A stretch of DNA of 5,876 bases. Source: Candidatus Profundicultor aquiphilus. GTDB taxonomy: Bacteria > Atribacterota > Atribacteria > Atribacterales > Caldatribacteriaceae. The DNA is taken from positions 1 to 5,876 of the forward strand of contig JABUEZ010000142.1 of assembly GCA_013314795.1 (NCBI GenBank), written 5' to 3'. Under the pieces are notes generated by a model. That model saw nothing but the letters and a program-made list of their open reading frames with translations, searched no databases and was not told where the DNA came from. Shown piece by piece: positions 1 to 5,876 of the stretch; position 1 is the stretch's first letter, and each line of letters begins with the position of its first letter. Made by a program: the position numbers and the translations under genes.

Positions 1-36
1 GCAGCAATTCTGGCCTTCGAAGAATTGAAGACATAG
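1..36 (+). CDS. Possible C-terminal tail of an upstream gene (partial)
   Basis: Frame 1 reads AAILAFEELKT and stops at TAG (34-36). This short stretch has the composition of an ordinary soluble C-terminal helix. The other two forward frames also close quickly, at TGA 26-28 and TGA 45-47, and read less like protein. The start lies outside the window. Eleven codons are too few to name a family. A regulator, kinase or other sugar-related gene would fit the position before an importer operon, but nothing in the sequence shows that. Confidence 0.35.
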   Translation, partial: AAILAFEELKT

Positions 37-54
37 AAGGGGGGTGAAAATAAT
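25..54 (+). promoter_or_regulatory. Candidate sigma-70-type promoter for the importer operon
   Basis: TTGAAG at 25-30 matches four of six bases of the -35 consensus. AATAAT at 49-54 matches five of six of the -10 consensus. The spacer is 18 bp. It would start transcription near base 61, leaving a leader of about 60 nt before the binding-protein gene. The -35 would overlap the end of the possible upstream gene. Matches of this quality arise by chance in AT-rich stretches, so this is only a candidate. No clear operator palindrome is visible between it and the first gene. Confidence 0.3.
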
Positions 55-110
55 CCAATCTCGGTGAGGAAAGTCATATGATCCCTTTTGGTTCAAAATC
101 TGTTTTAAAA

Positions 111-116
111 AGGAGG
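111..116 (+). promoter_or_regulatory. Ribosome binding site that decides the binding-protein start
   Basis: A full AGGAGG lies 2 nt before an ATG at 119 and 8 nt before the in-frame ATG at 125. Only the second spacing is workable for initiation, so the start is placed at 125. The resulting N-terminus, MRKFWLWF, is a normal signal-peptide start. Confidence 0.8.
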
Positions 117-124
117 AGATGGTC

Positions 125-1408
125 ATGCGGAAGTTTTGGTTGTGGTTTATGATCCTGTGTTTTGTGGTGGGTGGATTTGGGGTATGTGTGGCGCAGGAAA
201 AGGAATCAGAATTTATCATCTTTCACTACTGGACGGCGGGTGGAGAGAAAGAAGCGATCGATGCTCTGTTTAAACTTTATGCTGAGCGCAACCCGAACGT
301 GAAAATCGTTGAGAACCCGGTAGCCGGTGGTGGAGGGGAAACAATGCTGGCAGTCCTCATGAGTAACCTTGCAGCCGGAATCCCTCCCGATTCGTTCCAG
401 GACCACCAGGGCAACCAGCAGAAAGACTACATCGATGCAGGGTACCTTGAGGCGGTTGATGATATTTGGGCTCAGGCAAATTTTGAAGCTCGCATTAACC
501 CCATGTGGGTGAAGACGCTGAAGTTCGGAGGACATGTGTATTCGGTGCCCATCAATGCCCACCGGACTAACTGGCTATGGTATAACAAAAAGATGTTTGA
601 AGAGCTGGGGATTAAGGTTCCAGAGAATTACGACGATCTTTTAGCAGCCTGCCAGAAGATTAAAGAGGCAAAACCGGAGGTTGCACCACTTGCTCTGGGG
701 ACTCGAGAAAAGGTCTGGTCGACGTATCTCTACGACATGGTGCTTCTCACCACCGGTGGCCCTGATTTCTATGAAAAGGCCAACACGGGCCGAATCGATT
801 TTCTCAATGATGCCACTTTTCGTCAGGCGATGGAGCGGTATGCGGCGCTGATTCCGTACATTTATCCGTGGCACGCCACCAAAAGCTGGGATGAAGCCGG
901 AGCCTTACTCAAGACTGGAGAAGCAGCCATGTACTGGATGGGAGACTGGATTCTGGGGTATTACTTGGCCATTGGCATGCAACCAGAGGTTGATTTCAGC
1001 GTAACGGCTATTCCTGGTGACATCTGGATGGGGCATGCCGATACTTTCCCTCTGCCAAAAGGGGCGCCACATCCGAGCAATGCCCGCGACTGGATCTTGA
1101 TGTGCACCACTCCTGAAGCCCAGAAAGCGTTTAATCTGATCAAAGGGTCGGTCACCATCGTGAACGACGTGCCCTTCGACGTGTATCCAGACCCGTACCG
1201 TAAAAGAAGTGCTCAGGATTTGGCAAAGCTGCGGGCGGTTTGTGACGGGTTCCATGGCGGGATGATCACACCGGCATTTGGAAGCGAGCTCATGGATATC
1301 CTGACTCGATTCCTGGTCGATAAGGATGTCGATGCGGCGATTAAGAGCATTGCTGAGGCAGCAGAGAGGACCAAACTTGCTGAGGCCTGCAGCTGGTTCT
1401 GGGAATGA
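125..1408 (+). CDS. CUT1-type carbohydrate ABC transporter, extracellular solute-binding protein
   Basis: This is a secreted sugar-binding protein (COG1653, family 1 extracellular solute-binding) that should capture a carbohydrate outside the membrane and deliver it to the two permeases encoded next. From the ATG at 125 it has 427 residues, normal for the family. Residues 1-23 form a signal peptide: MRK, a hydrophobic core, and a likely signal peptidase I cut after CVA before QEK. Cys21 is not in a good lipobox, so a lipoprotein is less likely. The mature start (FIIFHYWTAGGEKEAIDALF) is the usual first beta-strand and helix. The segment around 145-162 (NAHRTNWLWYNKKMFEELGI), MGDW at 272-275 and GSVTIVNDVP at 341-350 resemble the glucose/mannose-binding group (GtsA and Thermus glucose-binding protein type). 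Specificity for a glucose-like sugar is an inference. Many Trp and Tyr residues fit stacking against sugar rings. It is the first gene of the importer and is followed by a hairpin. Confidence 0.93.
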   Translation: MRKFWLWFMILCFVVGGFGVCVAQEKESEFIIFHYWTAGGEKEAIDALFKLYAERNPNVKIVENPVAGGGGETMLAVLMSNLAAGIPPDSFQDHQGNQQKDYIDAGYLEAVDDIWAQANFEARINPMWVKTLKFGGHVYSVPINAHRTNWLWYNKKMFEELGIKVPENYDDLLAACQKIKEAKPEVAPLALGTREKVWSTYLYDMVLLTTGGPDFYEKANTGRIDFLNDATFRQAMERYAALIPYIYPWHATKSWDEAGALLKTGEAAMYWMGDWILGYYLAIGMQPEVDFSVTAIPGDIWMGHADTFPLPKGAPHPSNARDWILMCTTPEAQKAFNLIKGSVTIVNDVPFDVYPDPYRKRSAQDLAKLRAVCDGFHGGMITPAFGSELMDILTRFLVDKDVDAAIKSIAEAAERTKLAEACSWFWE

Positions 1409-1414
1409 TGGATC

Positions 1415-1449
1415 AAAGAGAGGCGAAGCGTTGCTTCGCCTCTCTTTTT
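1415..1449 (+). terminator. Intercistronic hairpin with U-rich tail (rho-independent terminator or attenuator)
   Basis: Bases 1415-1429 pair perfectly with 1433-1447, giving a 15-bp stem with a 3-nt GTT loop. The right arm ends in a run of five T (1445-1449), then ATAT. The stem starts 6 nt after the binding-protein stop codon and ends 27 nt before the first permease. The shape is that of an intrinsic terminator. Because the permeases have no evident promoter of their own, it most likely terminates partially, or stabilises the 3' end of the upstream message, so that binding protein is made in excess over permease. This arrangement is well known in binding-protein-dependent importer operons such as malE-malF. 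Confidence 0.85.
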
Positions 1450-1474
1450 ATATTGAGCATGCTGGAGGAATAAC

Positions 1475-2347
1475 ATGAGGTACTATCGGACCCAGGGACT
1501 GGCTTTCTTGATTCCCATTCTTGTTATCGTTGGTATCTTTTATGGGATGATTGTATGGAATTTTGTGGTCGCTTTTACTGGCTGGCAAGGCTTACAGGCG
1601 ACCTGGAAATTCGTGGGTTTTTATAATTTTTCTCGTCTCTTCAGCCTGCAGCGGTTCTGGGTGAATATTGGGAATAACCTCCGCTGGCTTCTCTTTTTCA
1701 TTGCCCCGACGGTATTTGGAGGATTTGTGCTGGCGTACCTCCTCAATAACCTGGGTCGGGGAGAAAAGATTTTGTGGCAGGTGTTTCTCTTTCCGATGTC
1801 GCTTTCCTTCATCATTACCGGTGTTTTGTGGGCCTGGATGTACGATCCGAGCTCTGGGTTGATTAATTCCATTCTTCGGTTACTTGGGGTAAACACGTCT
1901 CGTCTTGGCTGGATTGCTCTTCCACAAACCGCCGTGTACTGTATGATCGTGGCCGCTTTCTGGCAATACTTGGGGTTTGCTCTGGTAATATACCTTGGAG
2001 CCATTAAAGGCATACCCTATGAAATGGTGGAGGCGGCCAAAGTGGACGGTGCCTCTCACTTTACGGTGGCTTTTCGGGTGATTTTTCCCAACGTGGGTCA
2101 CGCCACGCTTATCTGCACCACCATGTTGGCCATTACCACGGTGAAAGTCTTTGATCTGGTCTGGGTGATGACCCGGGGTGGTCCGGGTGTCAGTACCGAG
2201 GTGTTACCGTATCTTATGTATCGGTTGACGTTTGATTCTCGAGACATTGGGATGGGAGCAGCAACGAGTATTGTCATTCTTGGTTTTTCGGCCATCATGG
2301 TCATTCCCTATTCACTCTGGGCACTCAAAAAGTGGGTGAGAGTATGA
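1475..2347 (+). CDS. Carbohydrate ABC transporter permease, MalF/UgpA-like
   Basis: This inner-membrane permease is one half of the translocation pore of a CUT1 importer. It has 290 residues and about six hydrophobic segments, near 9-34, 71-93, 101-122, 150-177, 207-230 and 261-284. The cytoplasmic EAA loop that docks on the ATPase is at 186-205 and reads EAAKVDGASHFTVAFRVIFP, with the conserved EAA, DGA and final Pro. TRGGPGVSTEVLPYLMY at 233-249 is the usual signature of the MalF/UgpA member (T.GGP...T..L.Y..Y). The large extra periplasmic domain of enterobacterial MalF is absent, as in most UgpA-type proteins. The start ATG follows GGAGG (1464-1468) with 6 nt spacing. Its stop overlaps the start of the next permease in ATGA, indicating translational coupling and a 1:1 heterodimer. 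Confidence 0.95.
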   Translation: MRYYRTQGLAFLIPILVIVGIFYGMIVWNFVVAFTGWQGLQATWKFVGFYNFSRLFSLQRFWVNIGNNLRWLLFFIAPTVFGGFVLAYLLNNLGRGEKILWQVFLFPMSLSFIITGVLWAWMYDPSSGLINSILRLLGVNTSRLGWIALPQTAVYCMIVAAFWQYLGFALVIYLGAIKGIPYEMVEAAKVDGASHFTVAFRVIFPNVGHATLICTTMLAITTVKVFDLVWVMTRGGPGVSTEVLPYLMYRLTFDSRDIGMGAATSIVILGFSAIMVIPYSLWALKKWVRV

Positions 2348-3165
2348 AAGAAAAATCGTTCCTGCTTTTTTCGGCAGTTCTTCTGGTGGTGCTTTCTGTG
2401 GTATGGATGATTCCCATTTATGCTCTGGTTACCACTTCCCTCAAAACTCAGGAAGAGGTAGCCCTGCAGAAGTACCTCACCCTCCCCCAGAGACTCCAAT
2501 TTTCCAATTTTGCTCGAGCCTTTCAGGCGTTAAAAATTGGCCTGCGGAATAGTTTCATTATTACCCTCTCCGCCACGTTTATCGCCGTGTTCGTGGGGTC
2601 TCTGGCTGGTTATTCGCTCACCAGTTTTAACTTTCGTTTTGCAACCCTTCTTTTCTTTTTGATCGTTGTGGTTACTTTTTTGCCATACCACATTGTGCTC
2701 ATCCCCATCACCCATATTCTGAAATCGCTTGCCCTGCTCAACACCTATGCGGGGTTAATTCTCATTTACACAATTTTGAGTGCTCCCATGGCCACACTGA
2801 TTACCGGGACATTCTTTATGAAAATCCCTCCCGAACTTGAGGAAGCAGCAATGCTCGATGGGTGTAAGCCGTTTCTCTTTTATCTTCGGATTCTACTGCC
2901 GGTGTCATTGCCGGGTCTTGTGTCGGCTACCATCCTTGTTTTCATCCAGATTTACAACGAGTTTCTCCTGGGCATTGCCCTCACTCGGGGTCCTGAGGTC
3001 AAACCGGTCATGCCTTTTCTGGCCGAACTCAAGGGAACTCAGATTGCGCAGTGGCATATTCAAATGGCCGGGGCTCTCATTACATCAATTATTCCTGTGG
3101 CGGTGTTCATTTTCCTGGGAAAATACTTCATTTCTGGCTTAATGGCCGGATACGGGAAAGGATAG
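2344..3165 (+). CDS. Carbohydrate ABC transporter permease, MalG/UgpE-like
   Basis: This is the second pore subunit of the importer. I place the start at the ATG at 2344, which shares ATGA with the upstream stop and gives 273 residues. An in-frame GTG at 2332 would add four residues but has no ribosome binding site. The N-terminus (MKEKSFLLFSAVLLVVLSVV, then WMIPIYALVTTSLKT) is the classic MalG/UgpE first membrane segment and loop. Further hydrophobic segments lie near 70-92, 100-122, 133-156, 185-204 and 241-264. The EAA loop is at about 167-187, with EEAAMLDGC and a later LLP. Cys174 replaces the usual Ala after DG, a small change. NEFLLGIALT at 205-214 matches the family's NEF/W..AL. motif. 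The ATPase subunit that should bind both EAA loops is not encoded in the window. Confidence 0.95.
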   Translation: MKEKSFLLFSAVLLVVLSVVWMIPIYALVTTSLKTQEEVALQKYLTLPQRLQFSNFARAFQALKIGLRNSFIITLSATFIAVFVGSLAGYSLTSFNFRFATLLFFLIVVVTFLPYHIVLIPITHILKSLALLNTYAGLILIYTILSAPMATLITGTFFMKIPPELEEAAMLDGCKPFLFYLRILLPVSLPGLVSATILVFIQIYNEFLLGIALTRGPEVKPVMPFLAELKGTQIAQWHIQMAGALITSIIPVAVFIFLGKYFISGLMAGYGKG

Positions 3166-3179
3166 GAGGTTGAGATAAA

Positions 3180-3944
3180 ATGGGAAACGAAATGATTAAA
3201 GTTCTACTGGTGGGAGAAACCTGGATTGTTTTGAAGTTTCATGTCAAGGGATTTGATGTGGTTCCTCTTGGGGGATATGAAGACTTTTCTCGCTGGTTCC
3301 GAGAAGCTTTAAAGGCGTATCCAGATGTAGAAGTGATTCACATGCCCAACCATGTGGCATTGAGTGCGTTTCCCCACACTGTAGACGAGCTTAAAACGTA
3401 TGATGTGGTCATTTTAAGTGACACAGGGTGCAATACGCTAACGTTTTACCCCGACTTTTTCCAGGTTCCTATGGGTCCAGATAAACTCTCGGTGGTTCGA
3501 GAGTTTGTAGAGCAGGGTGGGGGCCTGGTCATGTGTGGGGGGTGGATGTCTTTTCAGGGGGTAAGGGCAATCGCCAATTACCATGGAAGTGCAATTGAAG
3601 AAGTTTCACCGGTATCGCTTCTCAGGGATGATGACCGGGTGGAAACAACCGCAGGGGTAAAACCCGCCGTTCTTCTCCCGGAACATCCGGTAGTAAGGGG
3701 TATTCCTCCACAGGAGTGGCCACTTTTTCTGGGATACAACCGTTTACAGTTGAAAGGTGGTGCCATCTGCGTTGCCTCGTGCGGTGAAGATACCTTCATT
3801 GCGGTATGGGAGTATGGAAAAGGGAGAACCATGGCATTTGCTTCGGACCTTGCACCGCACTGGGGGAACGCATTTGTAGAGTGGAAGTACTACGCTCAAT
3901 TCTGGTATCAGACAATTAAATGGTTGGCAAAAAAGATGGAGTAA
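3180..3944 (+). CDS. Class I glutamine-amidotransferase-like protein (PF07090 / COG5426 type)
   Basis: This 254-residue soluble protein resembles the GATase1-like family PF07090, whose reaction is not established. Residues 6-10 form the first beta-strand (IKVLL). TYDVVILSD at 73-81 and the strand and nucleophile-elbow-like segment GGGLVMCGGWMSFQG at 113-127 follow, then NYHG at 133-136 and EEVSPV at 140-145. A C-terminal part has LGYNRLQLK at 184-192, then YGKGRTMAF and SDLAPHWG at 222-229. Cys119 is where class I amidotransferases carry their catalytic Cys. His227 is a candidate partner. Many PF07090 members lack this Cys, so enzymatic activity is possible but not shown. The start is set by AGGAGGT (3164-3170), 9 nt before the ATG; an ATG four codons later is less well placed. 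The gene lies 14 nt after the permease and 6 nt before the activase, so it is clearly in the operon. Such proteins often sit beside sugar importers, which suggests a role in processing the imported compound. ThuA-like sugar-utilisation proteins share the fold and are the main alternative. Confidence 0.8.
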   Translation: MGNEMIKVLLVGETWIVLKFHVKGFDVVPLGGYEDFSRWFREALKAYPDVEVIHMPNHVALSAFPHTVDELKTYDVVILSDTGCNTLTFYPDFFQVPMGPDKLSVVREFVEQGGGLVMCGGWMSFQGVRAIANYHGSAIEEVSPVSLLRDDDRVETTAGVKPAVLLPEHPVVRGIPPQEWPLFLGYNRLQLKGGAICVASCGEDTFIAVWEYGKGRTMAFASDLAPHWGNAFVEWKYYAQFWYQTIKWLAKKME

Positions 3945-3950
3945 AGGGGA

Positions 3951-4871
3951 ATGCCGGCTTTGAAAGGGATTATCTTTGATGTGCAGCGTTTTTCCCTCCA
4001 TGACGGTCCAGGTATCAGGACCACGATCTTTTTAAAGGGGTGTCCGCTCAATTGTAGCTGGTGTCATAACCCCGAATCGCAAAATGCAGATATCGAGATT
4101 GCCTTCACCGCTCAGAAATGCAGAGGCTGTGGAAAATGTGTCACCGAGTGCCCAGAACGGGCTATCGATGTTACCAACCCGTATCACATTGACCGGGCAC
4201 GATGTACGCTCTGTGGTTTCTGTGTGGCAATCTGTCCGGCAGGAGCACTGGAAATTATCGGTCGAGAAGTGACCGTTGCAGAACTTGTCCAGGAAGCCGA
4301 AAAGGACCGTTTATTTTACCAGGAATCAGGCGGAGGCGTGACGATTTCAGGGGGCGAACCGCTTGCTCAGTTTGATTTCGTCCTGGCGCTTGCCAAAGCC
4401 CTGAAAGAGCGGGGGATTTCCGTTGCCGTTGACACAGCGGGATATTCGGGAATCAGAAATAATGACCTGGAAAAATTGAAGACCCTGGCAAAACTGGTGG
4501 ATTTGATCCTTTACGATGTGAAGCTCATTGACCCGGCAAAACACAAATTCTACACTGGGGTCGAGAACCGGGAAATTCTCTCCAATCTGGTGGCGCTTTT
4601 CCGGGAGTTTTCGAGTAAAATTCTCGTGCGGTATCCCCTCATTCCGGGAATCAACGATACTCAGAGCGATATCGAGTTATTGGTTCGCTTTCTTAAGGAT
4701 TTGCCTGGAGTAAGGGTAGAGTTTTTGCCCTATCACCGTCTCGGAGCGGGGAAGTATACCCGGATTGGCAAGGTGTATCAACTCGGAGACTTGGTGCCAA
4801 TGCCGGCGGAGGAAATGGAGAGATTTAAAAAGAGAATGACAGAGGCACTTCCTCTGGTGGTAATTGTATGA
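3951..4871 (+). CDS. Glycyl-radical enzyme activating protein (radical SAM, with two ferredoxin-type clusters)
   Basis: Activases of this class use S-adenosylmethionine and a [4Fe-4S] cluster to abstract a hydrogen from a glycine of a partner glycyl radical enzyme, under anaerobic conditions. The 306-residue protein starts with the family signature HDGPGIRTTIFLKGCPLNCS at 17-36, containing the radical-SAM CxxxCxxC (Cys31, Cys35, Cys38), then WCHNPES. Two extra four-Cys clusters follow: Cys57, 60, 63, 67 and Cys85, 88, 91, 95. Next come SGGGVTISGGEPL at 126-138 (the GGEP SAM-binding motif), DTAGY at 161-165, YDVKLIDP at 188-195 and LPYHRLGAGKY at 259-269. The two-cluster insert is shared by activases of the glycerol dehydratase, PflD, choline lyase, 4-hydroxyphenylacetate decarboxylase and benzylsuccinate synthase types, and is absent from the classic PflA. 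The substrate class cannot be read from the activase alone. The ATG at 3951 has GGAG 9 nt upstream; a TTG at 3960 is a weaker alternative. No partner enzyme is encoded in the window. Confidence 0.95.
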   Translation: MPALKGIIFDVQRFSLHDGPGIRTTIFLKGCPLNCSWCHNPESQNADIEIAFTAQKCRGCGKCVTECPERAIDVTNPYHIDRARCTLCGFCVAICPAGALEIIGREVTVAELVQEAEKDRLFYQESGGGVTISGGEPLAQFDFVLALAKALKERGISVAVDTAGYSGIRNNDLEKLKTLAKLVDLILYDVKLIDPAKHKFYTGVENREILSNLVALFREFSSKILVRYPLIPGINDTQSDIELLVRFLKDLPGVRVEFLPYHRLGAGKYTRIGKVYQLGDLVPMPAEEMERFKKRMTEALPLVVIV

Positions 4872-4887
4872 AAGTGGTTGCAGAATG

Positions 4888-4894
4888 GGAGAGG
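4888..4894 (+). promoter_or_regulatory. Ribosome binding site deciding the YjbQ start
   Basis: GGAGAGG lies 7 nt before the ATG at 4902. The longer reading from TTG at 4878 has no Shine-Dalgarno and would add eight residues (LQNGRGSE) not typical of the family, so 4902 is preferred. Confidence 0.65.
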
Positions 4895-4901
4895 GTCAGA
4901 A

Positions 4902-5318
4902 ATGCGAAGTTACCGAAAAGAACTGTGGTTTGAGACGAAAACCAGAAGGGCATTTATCAATATTACCCCGATCCTTGAGGAGTGTTTACGGGAGAGTGGT
5001 ATCCAGGAAGGATTGTTACTCTGCAACGCCATGCACATTACGGCCAGCGTTTTCGTGAATGATGATGAAGAAGGGCTGCATCAGGATTTTGAACGGTGGC
5101 TGGAGCGTCTGGCACCAGAGAAGCCGTACAGCCAGTACGCCCACAATGTGGGTGAGGATAATGCCGACGCCCATCTCAAACGAACCATTATGGGAAGGGA
5201 AGTGGTTGTTGCAGTGACGGAAGGAAGGCTGGATCTTGGTCCCTGGGAACAGGTTTTTTATGGCGAGTTTGACGGTCGAAGGAAAAAGAGAGTGCTGGTG
5301 AAAATCATCGGGGAGTAA
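4902..5318 (+). CDS. YjbQ/UPF0047 family protein (secondary thiamine-phosphate synthase-like)
   Basis: This small cytoplasmic protein belongs to the YjbQ family (UPF0047, TIGR00149), with 138 residues against a usual 130-140. It opens with MRSYRKELWFETKTRRAFIN, followed by ITP, the standard N-terminus. NAMHITASVFVNDDEEGL at 42-59, HNVGEDNADAHLKR at 81-94 with His81, Glu85, Asp86, Asn87, Asp89 and His91, and LDLGPWEQVFYGEFDG at 110-125 are the three conserved blocks. His45, the acidic NDDEE run and His91 are the likely metal or active-site residues. E. coli YjbQ shows weak thiamine-phosphate synthase activity able to substitute for ThiE, but the physiological reaction is unknown, so the name is a family label. 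It lies 30 nt after the activase and 12 nt before the URO-D-like gene, hence in the operon. Nothing looks truncated. Confidence 0.93.
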   Translation: MRSYRKELWFETKTRRAFINITPILEECLRESGIQEGLLLCNAMHITASVFVNDDEEGLHQDFERWLERLAPEKPYSQYAHNVGEDNADAHLKRTIMGREVVVAVTEGRLDLGPWEQVFYGEFDGRRKKRVLVKIIGE

Positions 5319-5330
5319 GGGGGCAATGGT

Positions 5331-5876
5331 ATGACTTCGCGGGAAAGAGTGCAGTTGGCACTGATGCATAAAGAGGCAGATAAAATCCCGGTCGATTTTG
5401 GAGGACATCGCTCTTCGGGAATTATGGCTCTAGCCTATCGGGATTTGCGTCGTGAGCTCGGGTTGCCGGAGAAACCAATTCTGGTTTACGATTTTATTCA
5501 GCAGTTGGCCGTGATTGAGCGGGATATTCTGGATCTTTTTCAGGTCGACGTGGTGGGGCTGGAACACCTTTTTGCAGATGAACCAGACTACTGGAAGGAT
5601 TGGGAACTCCCCGATGGAACACCCTGTAAAATTCCATCCTTTATCGAAGTGGAAAAGACCGGAGAAGGATGGATTGTGCGGGGTGACGAAGGCCAGCCCA
5701 TCTGTGTGCAACGGCCGGGATGCCTTTATTTTGAGCAGTGTTATTTTCCTCTGGCGGAAAGTACCGATGAAACCTTTGAACGCCTGGAGTATTATCTGGC
5801 CCAGGTGATGTGGTTCCGCCTGGGAGCGCCACCGTATCCCTGGTCCTGGGAGGAACAAAAGAGGTATGCTGAGCGA
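5331..5876 (+). CDS. Uroporphyrinogen decarboxylase (URO-D)/MtaA-CmuA-like protein, 5' part only
   Basis: The frame is open for 182 codons from ATG 5331 to the last base, with no stop, so the gene continues beyond the window. AAGGGGG (5317-5323) lies 7 nt before the ATG and overlaps the stop codon of the yjbQ-like gene. The N-terminus, MTSRERVQLALMHKEADKIP then VDFGG, is typical of PF01208 relatives outside heme synthesis. HRSSGIMALAYRDLRRELGL at 26-45, VYDFIQQLAVIERDILDLFQ at 52-71 and VDVVGL at 72-77 follow the usual order for this group. Members include corrinoid-dependent methyltransferases (MtaA, CmuA) and many unassigned proteins near sugar or methyl-compound operons. True HemE starts differently, so a heme-pathway role is unlikely. 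The Zn-binding His/Cys residues used by methyltransferases lie in the missing C-terminal half, so the reaction cannot be decided here. Confidence 0.85.
   Translation, partial: MTSRERVQLALMHKEADKIPVDFGGHRSSGIMALAYRDLRRELGLPEKPILVYDFIQQLAVIERDILDLFQVDVVGLEHLFADEPDYWKDWELPDGTPCKIPSFIEVEKTGEGWIVRGDEGQPICVQRPGCLYFEQCYFPLAESTDETFERLEYYLAQVMWFRLGAPPYPWSWEEQKRYAER

Noticed and set aside
6..26. AATTC...GAATT inverted repeat as a possible operator
   Set aside because: The arms are only 5 bp and lie in what appears to be coding sequence. Chance occurrence is likely.
44..67. GTG-started short frame (VKIIQSR) after a G-rich stretch
   Set aside because: It has only seven codons, and its G-run abuts the start codon. 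There is no sign of a leader peptide with regulatory codons.
119..124. ATG at 119 as start of the binding-protein gene
   Set aside because: It lies only 2 nt after AGGAGG. The in-frame ATG at 125 has an 8-nt spacing and a better signal-peptide N-terminus.
1621..2013. Minus-strand open frame inside the first permease gene
   Set aside because: The plus-strand permease has the EAA loop and membrane segments. The opposite frame is basic and unstructured and resembles nothing.
4868..4933. 21-codon frame starting in the ATGA at the end of the activase gene
   Set aside because: It overlaps the YjbQ start in another frame and has no recognisable peptide. The YjbQ gene has its own ribosome binding site, so a relay is not needed.
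5016..5408. Minus-strand open frame across the YjbQ and URO-D-like boundary
   Set aside because: The plus strand carries conserved YjbQ motifs throughout. The minus-strand translation is rich in His, Cys and Ser, as expected of a non-coding shadow.
5430..5858. Long minus-strand open frame opposite the URO-D-like gene
   Set aside because: The plus strand encodes a recognisable URO-D-like N-terminus with a ribosome binding site. The opposite frame has no family features and is a shadow.

Overview
The window is a densely packed block of plus-strand bacterial genes, and I read it as most of one operon. Moderate GC, strong AGGAGG-type ribosome binding sites, many ATG starts, gaps of a few bases between genes, and [4Fe-4S]/radical chemistry all point to an anaerobic, fermentative, probably thermophilic bacterium. 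The protein style and the pairing of CUT1 sugar importers with PF07090 and URO-D-family genes would fit Atribacterota, Thermotogota or clostridial Firmicutes. That placement is an inference and not firm.

Bases 1-118 hold what looks like the last 11 codons of an upstream gene, then a short leader with a possible sigma-70-type promoter and a strong Shine-Dalgarno. Bases 125-3165 encode the extracellular and membrane parts of a CUT1-type carbohydrate ABC importer: a secreted solute-binding protein of the glucose/mannose-like group, then two permeases (MalF/UgpA-like and MalG/UgpE-like) that overlap by 4 nt. A perfect 15-bp hairpin with a U-rich tail sits between the binding-protein gene and the permeases. 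It probably allows more binding protein than permease to be made. No ATPase gene is present, so the importer must use an ATPase encoded elsewhere.

Bases 3180-5876 encode four enzyme-like proteins in the same tight arrangement: a class I glutamine-amidotransferase-like protein (PF07090 type), a glycyl-radical-enzyme activase with the radical-SAM CxxxCxxC and two extra 4Cys ferredoxin motifs, a YjbQ/UPF0047 protein, and the N-terminal 182 codons of a URO-D/MtaA-like protein that runs off the window.

The importer presumably brings in a sugar or sugar-like compound that the downstream enzymes, or an unseen glycyl radical enzyme, process. No glycyl radical enzyme, sugar kinase, glycosidase or dehydrogenase is visible, so the pathway cannot be named. 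The most noteworthy point is this combination of genes, especially the activase lacking an adjacent target. I saw no CRISPR array, insertion sequence, tRNA or rRNA.
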